A stretch of DNA of 32,577 nucleotides, taken from assembly GCF_004359215.1 (NCBI RefSeq), contig NW_027152212.1, positions 1 through 32,577 of the forward strand, read 5' to 3'. Made by a program: the position numbers and the translations under genes. The stretch comes from Bremia lactucae. Taxonomy: Eukaryota > Oomycota > Peronosporomycetes > Peronosporales > Peronosporaceae. How positions within the stretch are numbered: the stretch's first letter is position 1; each line of letters opens with the position of its first letter. The notes below the pieces were generated by a model. The model saw only the letters and a program-made list of their open reading frames with translations, made no database searches and was not told the origin of the DNA. This document shows positions 8,636-19,593 of the stretch, in pieces.

Positions 8636-11085
8636 TCAAAACAAGTCAAAAGGATTAGTTGTAGAAGCCTGTGTCTGCGATGTAGCTGGCGCACTTGTGA
8701 AATCGCCAAAGCTGCCAAAAGAGCATGAGATATCTACAAAATAGTGGCTAAGCGCTAATTTACAACGTACGTGTCTGGATAACTCTGGGCGAGCGAATTT
8801 GGCAATGGAACTGTGGGTGGAGAAAGTCCTAGAGATTGATGTCTGATGACATAGCGTGAATGAGACTATTATGACAATTTCTTGACGACGGCAACTTACT
8901 GTGCGTTAGAATACGACATCGAATGCATGGGAGACGCTGGAGGTTTCCATTGCAATGCACTTGACCCGGCATGATTTGACATCGCGCATTCGGAGCCTGT
9001 TCGCGCCAATGCTGGGTGACTTTTTGAGCTACCGTACCCTAGGTTGTTGATACTAAGCGAGGCAAAAGGGTCGTCCATTGAATCCACCGATACGGGCTGC
9101 TGTTTCGAGTTAGTGTTCGAGTCAGTTCTGTTCATAAAATTAGTTGCGTAGATTTGATCGTAAAACATTACCGGCGTTGGCTCAGCCGATCGAGGGGGCG
9201 GTTGCCCAGAAAATTGCTGTCCTATCGTACAGAGTGATTTGTTTTGTGCGGAAAAACCATGTTGCTGTGGTGTTCCATGATAAAACGGCTGTTGCTGCGT
9301 CCGACTTCCAATCAGATTCGAAGGCTGCTGCTGCTGCGAATAACCGGCAGGAAAAGCATTCTGTCCCTGAATCATTGCGCTATATGCAGGACGGTGGTGC
9401 TGAGCCGGCATTTGTCCGCTGGAATTGCCCGTCGTCCCACTTGCATACCCAATTTGCCCGTAAATTGCAGCTGACTGCTGGCACAAATTGCCACCTGGCG
9501 CGCCAAAGTTGACTGTTGATGCGCCATTATTAATTCCAGGGTAAGCACCACAATTCGACTGCATGCCATTAAAAGCCGCGAATGGGTCAGCGACAGGATT
9601 AGCAAAAGGAATGTCATTTTTTTCAAAAAATGAATCCGGCGGATTGGCTGAGTTTGGTCGTGATGAGCTATTGGGACCCGTAAAATTTTCGAACACATCA
9701 GCACCATTACCAAACGCATCAAACACGTTGCTGCCTTCGTTAGGTGCAGGTGACGACACAGCAAAAGCATCGAAAACCGAAGTTGATGATGCTTTATTTG
9801 AGTCAAGTGCAACAAATGGGGATGATAGTTGCTCGGCTGGAGCTGATAAGATTGCCACTGTATTAAGGAGGCTAGCTGCTTGGCTGGTAGGTACAACATC
9901 ATTACAGGCCTTGATCGAAGAAGATGCTGCAGACACCAAGTGGCGCTGACTAATGGGTTCTGACACCCGAGCTTGAGAGTCGAAGTGGTTGTCATTGTTT
10001 TTTTGGGGCGGGCTCAAACCCATAAGATCATTTGTAATGGACGGCGTGCTAACAGAGGATGAGGTGTAAGTGGAATTGGGAGGTGGTGCAATCGTGAATA
10101 GGCCAAATTTTGAAGCCGATGCGGATGACGTTGTCTTCGAAGTTGACTTCTGTGCTGAACTGTTGAACTCAGCGAAGTCCCCAAAATGGGCAAAATCGTC
10201 GTCAGTCTTTACTGTGGAAGCTGGACTGTCAAATGTTGCGAAATCCCCCAAAAATTGTGCTTCAATGGTGGCAGTTTTACTGCCTTTTTCGAAATTGGAA
10301 AAATCTGCAAAGTCGGTTGTCTCGGGGACATTTGAATTGAAATTGAAAAGGTCACCGTCACCGTCATTCTTTTTTTCGTTTTTCTTTACACTTTTCTACA
10401 TTCAAAGCGATCGTTAAAAAAAATCAACCATATCGTGCAGCCAATGCCTCACCGTAGATGTTCGCCTCAGTGATTGATCCTCTGATTGCTTTGGCGATCC
10501 GTACACCCATCTATGTGTCATTAACAATTAGTCGCGCTCTTTTATAGAGAGTCAGAGCCTAATACTCGTCGTACTTGCGATCGATGTATGTCATTCGAAT
10601 AAAATTTCGCGTGCGCTCACCATCGCTTCCTCCAGTCGGACGGAAGCTGGGATCGTGCTTGTTTCGCCAAAACTTCTGTGCCGCCGTATTTCCGCCATAT
10701 TTGATCATGTTCTCGACCTCGCTTTCTGTGAACTTGGACATGGAGATTGACTTAACACGATGTGCGAACTCACGGCTGTGCAGAGACAGTAACAGCAAAG
10801 CTTAAGCAACAGTACCGACCGTAAATAAAAATGCACATTGACTCACTGAATACCACTGCAGGCGGTACAAACGAAGGTATTAAAGTCCAGGCAGACGTAC
10901 TGAGGCATCTAGCAGAGGTGCGATATTTTCACTGTTAGCAAGAACATGCCACAGTGAGCTGTTACAGGAGAGGCAACCATTGCATTGCAATCAAAGCAGC
11001 GCTTGTTGGGTGGGTTGGAGCGTTGAAAGTCGCGCAGGTCCTGAACCAGTCGCTCGTCATGGCGTTTATCGCTCAACTTGGCCAT
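8636..11085 (-). CDS. ArfGAP domain protein, AGD14/AGFG type
   Basis: Seven exons on the minus strand: 11085-10978, 10908-10847, 10775-10566, 10510-10453, 10395-8900, 8842-8771 and 8711-8636 (693 aa; all junctions keep frame, introns 55-71 bp). Residues 1-110 form an ArfGAP zinc domain: C30-X2-C33-X16-C50-X2-C53 followed by SGIHREFAHRVKSISM, where R58 matches the catalytic arginine of the family. The wording around it is closest to plant AGD14 and animal AGFG. The long tail is low-complexity S/N/P/Q-rich with repeated DF/FG-like units (DFADF, DFATF, DFAHFGDFAEF, DPFASL) and ends in TNPFDLF, an NPF EH-binding and DLF adaptor-binding type ending. The likely job is to stimulate GTP hydrolysis on Arf and link it to clathrin/EH-domain adaptors in vesicle traffic. 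Exon borders are manual; the last two are the least certain. Confidence 0.88.
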
Positions 11086-11190
11086 GCTTGCGGGGTGATT
11101 TACGATCGAACACTTGTGGGTCGCGATGACAATAGTACCACTTTTGTGGCACATTTACAGTTTGTCAATCACTCATCCTTATTGCGCCTC

Positions 11191-11424
11191 CTATAAGCGA
11201 TAATCCCCCTGTGAGTGACTCCTTTGTATAGTTTTTGTAATTTCACTCATGGACTGACTTTGAAAAGCTGAGATGACGATGTGGATCGTATCGCGCAATG
11301 GATTTGCAAGCGTACTGCGGCCAGGGTATAAATAGCAGGCCTGGACATATTCAGAGTTGGCCACGGTCAGGAAGTTTGCAGAGAGCACGGGCGTACCAGC
11401 GTTATGCTTGACAAAACAAATCAT
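11191..11424 (-). pseudogene. Unidentified coding-like fragment
   Basis: Minus-strand frame whose first 55 codons have protein-like composition (for example NAGTPVLSANFLTVANSEY and YLYPGRSTLANPLRD), then a polar tail. I do not recognise a family. It has no start context or neighbouring exons that I could connect, and sits just upstream of the ArfGAP gene. It may be a remnant. Confidence 0.3.
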
Positions 11425-11460
11425 TAATAATTACAAAACAGCTCCGGTAGATATGATTTT

Positions 11461-11905
11461 GTGATGTGCTTTGTCAAGAACGGACAAACGGGTTTGAAAC
11501 CAGCTAATATTAAGGAAGTGTCGCAGTCTAAACAGTACCATCGCGTACTTGGGCGCCTGTGGATCAATCTACGACTACAGCGACAAAGACCTTGAACAGC
11601 AGCTAAAATTTGCGTTGTCCACTGTCGGCGGATCGAAGATATGACTTGCTTCATACAGGACGATGCCTATGAAGCTGAGGGTGAAGGCCCACTTAAGAGA
11701 CTTTATTCGAAATTGCACGTGCGCAACCTCATGAATTGGAGCTTCTAATAAGCTTCTAATGCAAAATACGGAAGTTCATCTTCAAATCTTGATTTACGCG
11801 CATACGCAAGGTGAGCAATGACTGCTCCAATTACGACTTGTTCTCTGATGTGATTACTAGATTATTGAGGCCAGCATTCATCACTGCTGGACGATAAACT
11901 CGTGT
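11461..11905 (+). pseudogene. Broken coding-like fragments, plus strand
   Basis: Short plus-strand stretches read like protein but lie in different frames separated by stops: IYDYSDKDLEQQLKFALSTV near 11563-11640, then an ATG frame at 11641-11748 containing DDAYEAEGEGPLKRLYSKLH, then SNDCSNYDLFSDVITRLL near 11815-11870. No single splice plan joins them. I interpret them as parts of one decayed gene of unknown function; a gene with several very short exons is the alternative. Confidence 0.3.
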
Positions 11906-12126
11906 CAACGCTCAATGCATCTAAGACGTCAACAAAAGAGGTATTTGTGAAATTAGTCGCCACGTAACAAAGGCGTCGAATCAATTGAAACTAATCGGAT
12001 GGGATTCGCATTCCGCGCATCGGCAAGTGACTTGTTACTGAATGATATGGCAAGCATTAATTCCACTCACTCTGATTAAATACATTCAGTGCTTCTTTCA
12101 GGATTTTGTTATTGAAAGTCGAAGTC

Positions 12127-12996
12127 TCAAAAATTGATAGGTCCTCGCTGTAGAGCTCTCAGTACATCAATGACTTTCACACGTATACTGTATACGCCTA
12201 CGCTTATCGTGGACGGCGAATTTGTAATGATCAACATATTAAAGCTCTTTTGAGCAAAAGCCTTAAATTGGGAGTCATGGTACACCTGAAATTGAAATAC
12301 CACTGAAAATGGGGAAGACAAGTATAGCAAGCTGCATAGAATGCTCTTGCTGCGGTGTGTTCGACCGGATCAAGTAAATATCCAAGCCGCTCAGTTCATT
12401 GAGGCCAACCTGGCGTGCGGCACCATTTGACCTCAAAAGATCTTTAAGATTTATCAATACAAGAAGACCCTCATCTTCGTGGTACCTTTCCCCGTGTGGA
12501 ACGACGAACTCGCTGATTGCAAAGGCGAAAAATTTTAAGGTAGGATCATTGCGCTCATACACAACGTCAGGCTAAGTTTGCAAGGCAATGGCAGCGCGTG
12601 ACTTGAGACTGGCAAATGAATTTCTCGCAAATTGAAACTCAATGCTCAGATGGTGTCAACAATTTAAAGTAGTTAAAAATCTTTGTGCCGCACTGCCTAC
12701 GCCTGCAGGCTTTGTCAATCCAAATGTTGCCTTTGGTTCGCCAGCATCAAAACTCGAAATTCCTATGCAATTTTGACAGCGAGACCTTAAATGTGGACGG
12801 AGCCACATCGTGTTTTGGACGCCTATTATTAGTAGCAAAAAGGCTTCTGGTTTAGGCTCAGCTTGAGACCGTCGATAATTGCCTGACGAAATACAAAGTG
12901 GTAAGTTCACGGTTTTTAAATTGAGGTTGTGAATCGAAGTGGAACGAACAAGAGTCAACAATACAAAGATATGCAACACGCCGAAATGATGCATTT
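12127..12996 (-). pseudogene. Decayed or multi-exon gene, unidentified
   Basis: Three minus-strand frames follow each other in the same direction. The first (12994-12656) ends with FDAGEPKATFGLTKPAGVG and SAAQRFLTTLN. The second (12562-12275) has DPTLKFFAFAISEFVVPHG, LLVLINLKDLLRSNGAARQ and GLNELSGLDIYLIRSNTPQ. The third (12330-12127) has FKAFAQKSFNMLIITNSPS. Their composition is that of real protein, but frames are interrupted by stops and I can confirm no full set of introns. The style (alternating strands, no catalytic motif) is faintly like long lipid-transfer proteins such as VPS13, which I put forward only as a guess. Confidence 0.4.
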
Positions 12997-13257
12997 CGCT
13001 TAAAATAAACGAGTTGTTCTTAATGGCCGATGTTATAATTTTTCCTTAATTCCTGACAATGCTTAAACGTTTGCTTAACTTTCTAATGAAAGAAGCCGAA
13101 TTCTGATCTCACAATCCCACTTGATGAAGCAGATTCAATATTTTATTTGCTGTACAGCTGCTAATTTCCCTAACGTACGAATACCTGTACCACCAGCTTC
13201 CTATGTTTCTTCGCTTTGCACATTACTATCCGAATCGAGCTATCCGACAGTGAATTC

Positions 13258-14235
13258 ATGCGGCTAAATGTTATGGCTCTTATCTACCTTGTTGGAATCG
13301 ATTTCTCTCTCGCGTTCAGCTTAACAATAAGCCGATCAAATGAATCGGACATAACCAGCCGCGAGCGCCCATCTGAATCTACAGATGATATCTATGTCCA
13401 GACAACGCCACCACAACTTAGCCTACATCCTGTTTTTCGCACTAAAATTAAAAGCGAGGAAGAGAGGAACTGTTTTCCGTTTGACTTCAATTGGGCCAGT
13501 TGGCTAACTGGAAAGCTAGCTTCCATTTGGGCTTCGTTTCAGTTGCGACCAATAATTACAGCTTTGGAGGAGTTACCGACCGTAACAAATCCTAACACTG
13601 CGTTACCATTGGATTTAGATAAGTGGCTTGCAAATGTGGAAAAGCTCAGAGCGGAAAAAGGGTTTTCATTGGACGCCGAAACTTTGAATGTATTGTTGCG
13701 AAAGAAATACAACGAAAAGGACCTGATGTCTGTGTATGTGTGGCTTTTAAAATTTCAGCATTATCAAAGTTTGGCAAAAAAGGAGCTTGTGGCAGCGGCG
13801 TCGGACTCAACTCTCAGGATTGCGATTTATGACGCATTTTCAAGCTTTAAATTTGGCCCGGCATACGCTTTCACCTTCTTTGACCTTTCTCGTTTATTGC
13901 ATCCAAAAGATGGCAAGTACGACTTAGCGATTCGAGATTGGTTTCGCTTCGTGAATTTGTGTATAAACGTGGACGCTTCTAAAAAAGAAGCGTTTAGTAT
14001 TAAGGATCTGTTTTATATTTTGACGAACGCATTACCTGAAAGCCATCGGTCGGAAAACAATGACAAGCTGAAGTCAAGTAAATATAACCAATTGCTGAAG
14101 ATTATCGATTATCTTAAGCTTGAAAAATTGCCACGCCTTGCCAGTGCCATGGAGGATCTCATGGGCCTTAACAAAAATCAACTAGATAAAATAAGAAAGC
14201 ATAATGTAGACGAAAACTATTATTTTGCATCCTGA
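13258..14235 (+). CDS. Secreted WY/RXLR-class effector candidate
   Basis: Single-exon gene of 325 aa from the ATG at 13258; frame stays open upstream but no earlier ATG fits better. Residues 6-22 (MALIYLVGIDFSLAFSL) form a signal peptide followed by a polar S/T/D/E-rich stretch. No RXLR is present; the closest is SRER at 34-37. An EER-like motif, KSEEERN, lies at about 65-71, the distance at which RXLR-EER effectors carry it. The remainder is helical with W, Y and L spacing (DKWLANVEKL at 111-120, LLRKKYNEKDL, YVWLLKFQHYQSLAKKEL), as in WY-domain effectors. Such proteins are secreted and act inside host plant cells; the target here is unknown. It stands alone between decayed DNA and an LTR starting 34 bp after the stop. 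Assignment to the effector class is inference from architecture. Confidence 0.68.
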   Translation: MRLNVMALIYLVGIDFSLAFSLTISRSNESDITSRERPSESTDDIYVQTTPPQLSLHPVFRTKIKSEEERNCFPFDFNWASWLTGKLASIWASFQLRPIITALEELPTVTNPNTALPLDLDKWLANVEKLRAEKGFSLDAETLNVLLRKKYNEKDLMSVYVWLLKFQHYQSLAKKELVAAASDSTLRIAIYDAFSSFKFGPAYAFTFFDLSRLLHPKDGKYDLAIRDWFRFVNLCINVDASKKEAFSIKDLFYILTNALPESHRSENNDKLKSSKYNQLLKIIDYLKLEKLPRLASAMEDLMGLNKNQLDKIRKHNVDENYYFAS

Positions 14236-14268
14236 TTATCAGTCCCTTGCTCAATTAAACTGTCTTTC

Positions 14269-14780
14269 TGTAACGGGCTAAAGTTGCCCTAATGTTACAC
14301 AATCCTCGTTAAGTACACTTGGTGTCCTTAAGGGGATGGTCAATTACTTAATAATAGTAATTTGACCCAACACTCGGGTGTGGTGCACATTTGTGACCAA
14401 CCCTTGTGGATGTGATGCACATGGGTGCATTCACATTAGGAGTGACGCCCAGCGTCATCCGTTACGCGAGGGATCTAGAAAGATACGCTCGCAATACATA
14501 TTAAATGTTATCTATAGAGATAACCATTTAATTGGTAAAAGCAGGTATTTGTATTTAATTCTATTAAAAATAAATCAATCTGAAAACTACTTCCTACTTG
14601 GTAAGTGCGCACGAGAAGACGGATTACCGCTCCCGTGACGACACTTAACCAGAGTTCTTAGTGTGTTGGGTGAGGTCGCTAACGCACCCACCACAACTGC
14701 CTCACTGCACGCAAGAGAAGCAGGTTTAACCGCTTCCTCGCTGTGCTAGGGTGCGTGCCTAAGTAGAGCGTGGCCGCATT
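14269..14780 (+). repeat. LTR family B copy
   Basis: Starts TGTAACGGGCTAAAGTTGCC and matches the copy beginning at 255 through about 14452, then again at 14668-14774. The part between (14452-14667) is absent from the left copy, which was broken there. I cannot fix the right end; the similarity ends after GTAGAGCGTGG at 14774 and there is no flanking duplication that I can see. No coding region of this family is in the window, so it is a solo LTR or a fragment. Confidence 0.65.
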
Positions 14781-14947
14781 ACGACGTGCCCGCCTACACT
14801 TTCAAAATAGGGTAATAATAATGCGACGAGTGTTCTTCTTCTCCATTGAAGACATTATCGCATCAAATATCCATAAACTTGGCACCTCCGGTCGCCAGCG
14901 AAATGCTCGCCTAATTACATGTGCTAAATTTAGGAAGAGCTGACGCC
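14781..14947. other. Stretch between two LTR elements
   Basis: 167 bases without a convincing frame. They may include the rest of the family B LTR, or the host target sequence of the gypsy element inserted at 14948. Confidence 0.35.
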
Positions 14948-15196
14948 TGTCAGGAATGAGGGTAAATTACGACTGAATTGAAATTAGTTTTACTAACAGG
15001 TACTTTTCGTACCCTCCTTAAGGTATCGCCTATCCTAAATCTAATTCTTATTAAATATCATCTCTCCTAATTGCGCAAACCTACTTACTTGTTTTTATTA
15101 TGGCGCATATGTAAAATTAAATTATAGAAAATGAATGGTTTTAAAAGATAAATCGAAATGAGTGGTCAAGGGCTTACGAGTTGACTGGTGACTACA
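14948..15196 (-). repeat. 3' LTR of the gypsy element
   Basis: 249 bp, matched to the 5' LTR from TGTCAGGAATGAGGG to GAGTTGACTGGT. The last seven bases (GACTACA against CCTTACA) differ between copies, but both end in CA. Confidence 0.88.
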
Positions 15197-16353
15197 TCCT
15201 CCCCGATTTGATCTCTCGTTGACGCTGATTGAAACCGGCGACGAGATTTTTCCAGTGGGAGACATGGCGAATATTTTTCTCTTTTTCCCAGCTGGCTTCT
15301 TCCTTAGTTTCGCCATGCCATTGTACGAGCCAGTATGGTTGACGATTGAATTGGCTTTTCTTCAAGAGACGTTCAATAACTTGAAGATAATCCGCTGTAC
15401 CATTATCCACGAATTTTGATGCTTTCGGTATCGGACAACTTCGAAACTTTTCCGGTGTCGATTCATACTTTCATAGAACATCGACATTAAAGGTTGGATT
15501 AATCCTATTCATACTTTGTGGTAACTTAAGCCTTGCCACACTAGGATTGATCATTTTGATAATTTCGAATGGTCCTACCTTTCTTGCCGCAACCTTAGCT
15601 CTTGGTGTCCCCATATCTTTCGCAGCATGTTTCAACGATATTCTGCGAGTATGAAGCGTAACTAGATCTCCAACCTTGAATTCAACTTGATTTATTTGGC
15701 GCTTTCGATCGTAATATTGCTTTTGGAAAGCTTGTGCTTTTAAACGATTTCTGCGAGCCTGATCGATGATCTTTGCTCGTTTTTCGATAAACTCTTTTGC
15801 GTATACGTCAATCTCCTTTGGTTGACTAGTCCAGCCCAGTGTCTTTTGCCATATAGAGCGTCTTTTTCTTTCCGTATCTATTTTAAAGAGAAAGTATCCA
15901 GTGGATGCACTAATCAGTGTAGAGTGTGCATACTCCATGCTTCCCAAGTGTTCGGTCCAGTCAGCGCCATGGTGAGATACCATGCATCTGAGTGCGTCCT
16001 TTACCACAAGGTTTTGACACTCGGTCTGTCCATCGGCTTGAGCCCGATGAGCGGTTGTCATACTTAGACGAACACCGATGATCGTCATCAAGACTTCCAA
16101 AACATGGCGTGAACTTGCTATCTCGGTCACTGATGATAACTTCTGGAAGACCATGGTGTCAAACGACAGCATCGAAAAATACTTTTGCTGTTGTGCATGC
16201 ATCGTCCTTAATGTGCACTGCTGGGTACTTCGTTCGTTTGGAAAAATTATCGACAACAGTTAGGATGGCATCAAATCCATTGGACACAGGAAGCCCTGTT
16301 ATGAAGTCCATTGACACCGCTTGCCAGCAAGCATCCGGTATTGGAATGGGCAT
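15192..16353 (-). pseudogene. Integrase with chromodomain, broken
   Basis: Minus-strand pieces of a pol C-terminus. The frame 16353-16159 begins with [18 protein letters not shown] and [14 protein letters not shown], the start of the integrase catalytic core. The frame 16256-15471 continues with TTAHRAQADGQTECQN, which lines up with the core's second half. It then carries a long basic region, including VGDLVTLHTRRI, VAARKVGPFEIIKMINPSVA and INPTFNVDVL, as in gypsy integrases. The frame 15410-15192 reads YWLVQWHGETKEEASWE, a chromodomain that in relatives directs insertion to histone-marked chromatin. The frames do not join without frameshifts, so it is not functional. Integrase and RT pieces are separated by about 250 bp of broken sequence. 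Confidence 0.85.
15197..15204 (-). other. Polypurine tract
   Basis: On the minus strand the bases before the 3' LTR read GGGGAGGA. This is the position and composition of the plus-strand primer tract of LTR retrotransposons. Confidence 0.6.
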
Positions 16354-16604
16354 AACTTATCCGTTTTAACGTTGATTATCATGTTTCCAACGTGCGCAGG
16401 TTTCACAGGATCTGACATATTCCTTGACGCCTTTCTGCAACGATTTCGCAAAGACGTGTAAGCTTATTTGGTGTGCGCAAAAATCAATTCTTCTTGCTTG
16501 ACAAACAATGAACTTTTTTCGGAGCTTTTCCATGCTTCTTTAAACTCGGCATCTCTGGCGTAGCCTTGTTGTAGTAGCTTACGAGCTTCTGGTGACAACT
16601 CAAC

Positions 16605-18140
16605 TTACGACGCTGTCATTAAGGTGCCAACTTGCAGAGCCTCAGCCTCTTCCCGGGACAGATTTGGCACCGAGGGCGAGAAAAGTAAACGTGAACCTCG
16701 TTGTTGGCAACTAGAATTGCACTTATGAAAGTGGATATTGACCACGACAGTATCACGAGGCCGGCGCGAAAGCGCATCAGCTACGACGTTAAACGCACCA
16801 TTAATGTGGTCTGTAGTAAACGTATATTGAGCTAAGGTGGTCAAGTATCGAGCCAACTTCGGCAAGACTTTCGGATGATAAAGCAGCCAAGAGCAGGCGC
16901 TATTGTCCGTGAAAATCTCAATCTGATGGCCATAAAGGTAATGACGCCATTTGTATAACCCAGCTTTAATTGCAAATAGCTCCTTTTCATGAGCAGGCCA
17001 ATTAATCTCATAGAATCCAAGCTTCTTTGAATAAAACGTTACTGGATGGTCATGTCCATTCAGAAATTGCGATAAAACACCTTCCACGCACGACCCTGAT
17101 GTATCCGTAGTGAGAAAAAACGGGCGTGAAAAGTTGGGCAAAGTCAGCACAGGTGCGGCTTGTAAGGCAGACTTCAGCCCTGCGAAGGGATCCTTTTGTT
17201 CTGCATTCCAGACCCATGGATAATCTTTCTTAACGAGATGGCTCAACGGCAGAACTAAGTGCTCAAACTGATGAATAAAGCGGCGATAATAACCAGCAAG
17301 ACCAGGAAAACTTATATATTCCTTTACGGAGGTAGGTGGTGGCCACTTAACGATTGCTTCCGTATTCGTATTATCAACGGATAATCCTTTGCCAGAAACA
17401 GTGTGCCCCAAAAAGCTGACCTCTTGATGCGCAAACTTGCACTTGCCGATGTGAGCGAATAGAGTTTTCTTGCGTAATTCGTCGAACACGATAGCAAGAT
17501 GGCCCAGATGCTCGTCATAAGAGACGAAAATATGCATTTATCATCCAAATTTCCCACAACGAATGAGAACTTTTCAAAAAGAACACGCATCAAGCGCGAC
17601 CAAATGCCAGGCATTCAAGCAAGGCCCATCGGAGCAACGCACCACTGATACGTCTCATTTGATGTACGAAACGCAGTGTACCTTTTGCTATCCGGATGGA
17701 TACGCATCTGATGGTACCTTTAGCTAAGTCAATGACTGTGAAATACCTCATACCATGCATCTTTATCGAATAATTCATCTATTCGCGGCAAAGGTATTAT
17801 AGGGACGGCTGACTTTGAGTTGACGTAACTAAAATCCTACACCCAACGGAGCAAAAATGTTCGCGTTTCCGGATCGAATCCATTCCGAAGGAGATACACT
17901 CGTACCGGTTGTTGGGTCCTTTTTAGGAATGGCAAAGATGTTTGATACCCAAGGCGAGTCTGAAAGCTCGATCCATCCGCGTGAAAGGTTCTCATCGACG
18001 AACTTCTGTAAAACCTTGTTCAATTTGTGAAAGTCGATACGGCGGACGATTACTCGGTTGCGCACCGGGTTGCATATTGAATTCAAACTCAACCGACTGA
18101 TGGGGAGGCAATAGATTCGGTAACGTTTCCGGAAATACAT
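16605..18140 (-). pseudogene. Reverse transcriptase and RNase H, broken
   Basis: Three successive minus-strand frames. 18140-17829 has NRVIVRRIDFHKLNKVL, then SRGWIELSDSPWVSNIFAIP and KKDPTTG, the RT fingers. 17778-17590 has MRYFTVIDLAKGTIRCVSI, the palm with the first Asp. 17537-16605 has the later palm and connection (HIFVSYDEHLGHLAIVFDEL, KCKFAHQEVSFLGHTVSGKG) and RNase H: TDTSGSCVEGVLSQ, EKELFAIKAGLYKWRHYL, IFTDNSACSWLL and VVADALSRRP. The first RNase H motif is usually TDASGYAIGAVLSQ, so several residues have drifted. Frames change between the blocks, so frameshifts and stops disable the protein. Confidence 0.9.
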
Positions 18141-18244
18141 CTTTATAGGAATCGAGTAAAGCCTTTAAATGTTTTTCCCGAGATTTGTAGATTCCGACTC
18201 TTGATAAATTTTGACACGATAGACTTCTTCGTATTGTGATGTCT

Positions 18245-19593
18245 TCAATTTCCTTGAATATTCGGCAGAGGAAATAATGACCGGATCAAAAACCTCATCC
18301 TGTGGTATATCACCACTTTTGACGAAACTTGATGAGTACGCCAATTTATGATTGGCTCGTGCGCAGTAAACCAAGGCTTACCCATAATTACATCATGGGA
18401 ATTGCTCATTGGCCACTCAATGACCGGAACGTCAGAAAATTGATTTCCATCAAAGGAGATGTTTGCGACTCCTTTCTTCACCTTCTTTTTGGTAATATTA
18501 GTGCCGTCGAAACGAGTGACTTGTATTGCCACTTCAGACGTGACGCGTTGCAGCAACCCCGCCTTCACCACATTACATGTGGCGCCAGAATCGAGCATTA
18601 TATTAACAGCACGATCGTCAAGATGACCCTTTTTGACGATCAAATCTTTTCCCGTGAAGGGAGCAAAGTGAGCTTCACTTAGTGTGGTGATAGCTTTATT
18701 TGACACAGTCGCGATGGTTTCTTCTTCGACTGACTCATTCTCGAAATAGTTGACGTTTGCACGATTGCGACGATATGCGTTGCCGCGACTATCTTGTTGG
18801 TTTCTACGCTTGTAACACTGCCGAATCGTGTGTCCCAGTTTTTTGCAGTATGCCCAATTTGGTTTATTTGGACATCGGTTATGGACGCGAGAAGACCTAT
18901 GAAATGGCCGAGCATTGTCGATTTCCATCGGCTCTGGCTCATTGCTGAATTCTCTGGCCACATTTGGTCGTCCAGGACGAGGGGTTGTAGTGGTGTGGTG
19001 ATTATATCCAACCAAATGTGCGCGTTCGAAGACGAGCGCCACAATAATAGCCTCCGACAGTGTGTTTCCCTCTCGGTATTGAACTTCTTCTTGCGTTCTT
19101 GTTTTTAACCCTCGTTGAAAACAGATAATTTGGTCTATTTCAGTCATGCCTCAACTTGCGAAATAATGTGTCGAAATTTCGCAATGTAGTTCATTAAGCC
19201 TTTGCAATTGGTTTGTCTCAGCCGATGCAGGTCGTCTCGAAAACGTTGTTGTAGATCCGTAGGAACGAATTCCTTTTCCACTGCTAGAAAAAATTCGTCG
19301 ACTGAGTGAATTTCTGATTAATGCAGCAGAAACCATTGTGCTGCTGGTCCTCGCAATGAACTTCCTAGCACGGCAAGTACATGAGGAGCCATTGCGTCCT
19401 CTTTCTACTTCGTACCGCACACAATAAAATATTGATGTACTTGCGCATAATAAAGTCGAACCGACTCTTCTCTTCTTTCGCTATACGTCGGTATTCTTAT
19501 CCCGTCCACCTTAAGCCCACCTTCCTTTTGCGAATTAGCCAATGATTTGATTAACTCTTGTTGTTGCTGTAACATATGCATCATTTGCTGCAT
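18245..19593 (-). pseudogene. Gag and aspartic protease, broken
   Basis: Gag starts at the ATG of MQQMMHML at 19593 and keeps one frame with in-frame stops at about 19405 and 19319 (HQYFIVCGTK stop, WFLLH stop, then DEFFLAVEKEFVPTDLQQRF). A frameshift follows at about 19147, where MTEIDQIICFQRGLKTRTQ continues the capsid sequence in another frame. Further on is a zinc-knuckle remnant, NWAYCKKLGHTIRQC, in which the first Cys is Trp. The retroviral-type protease follows with MLDSGATCNVV and a run to about 18245. Upstream pieces such as LLPEVDAILEEAERTIL (about 19763-19675) may be an older leader or gag start. The domain order is normal; the protein is dead. Confidence 0.88.

Noticed and set aside
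9144..9995. Long frames opposite or shifted within the ArfGAP tail (for example 9372-9995 and 9563-9949)
   Set aside because: The low-complexity tail keeps other frames open; the ArfGAP frame has domain support and in-frame splicing.
14378..14638. 86-codon plus-strand frame
   Set aside because: Lies inside the family B LTR repeat, which is also present in broken form at the left end.
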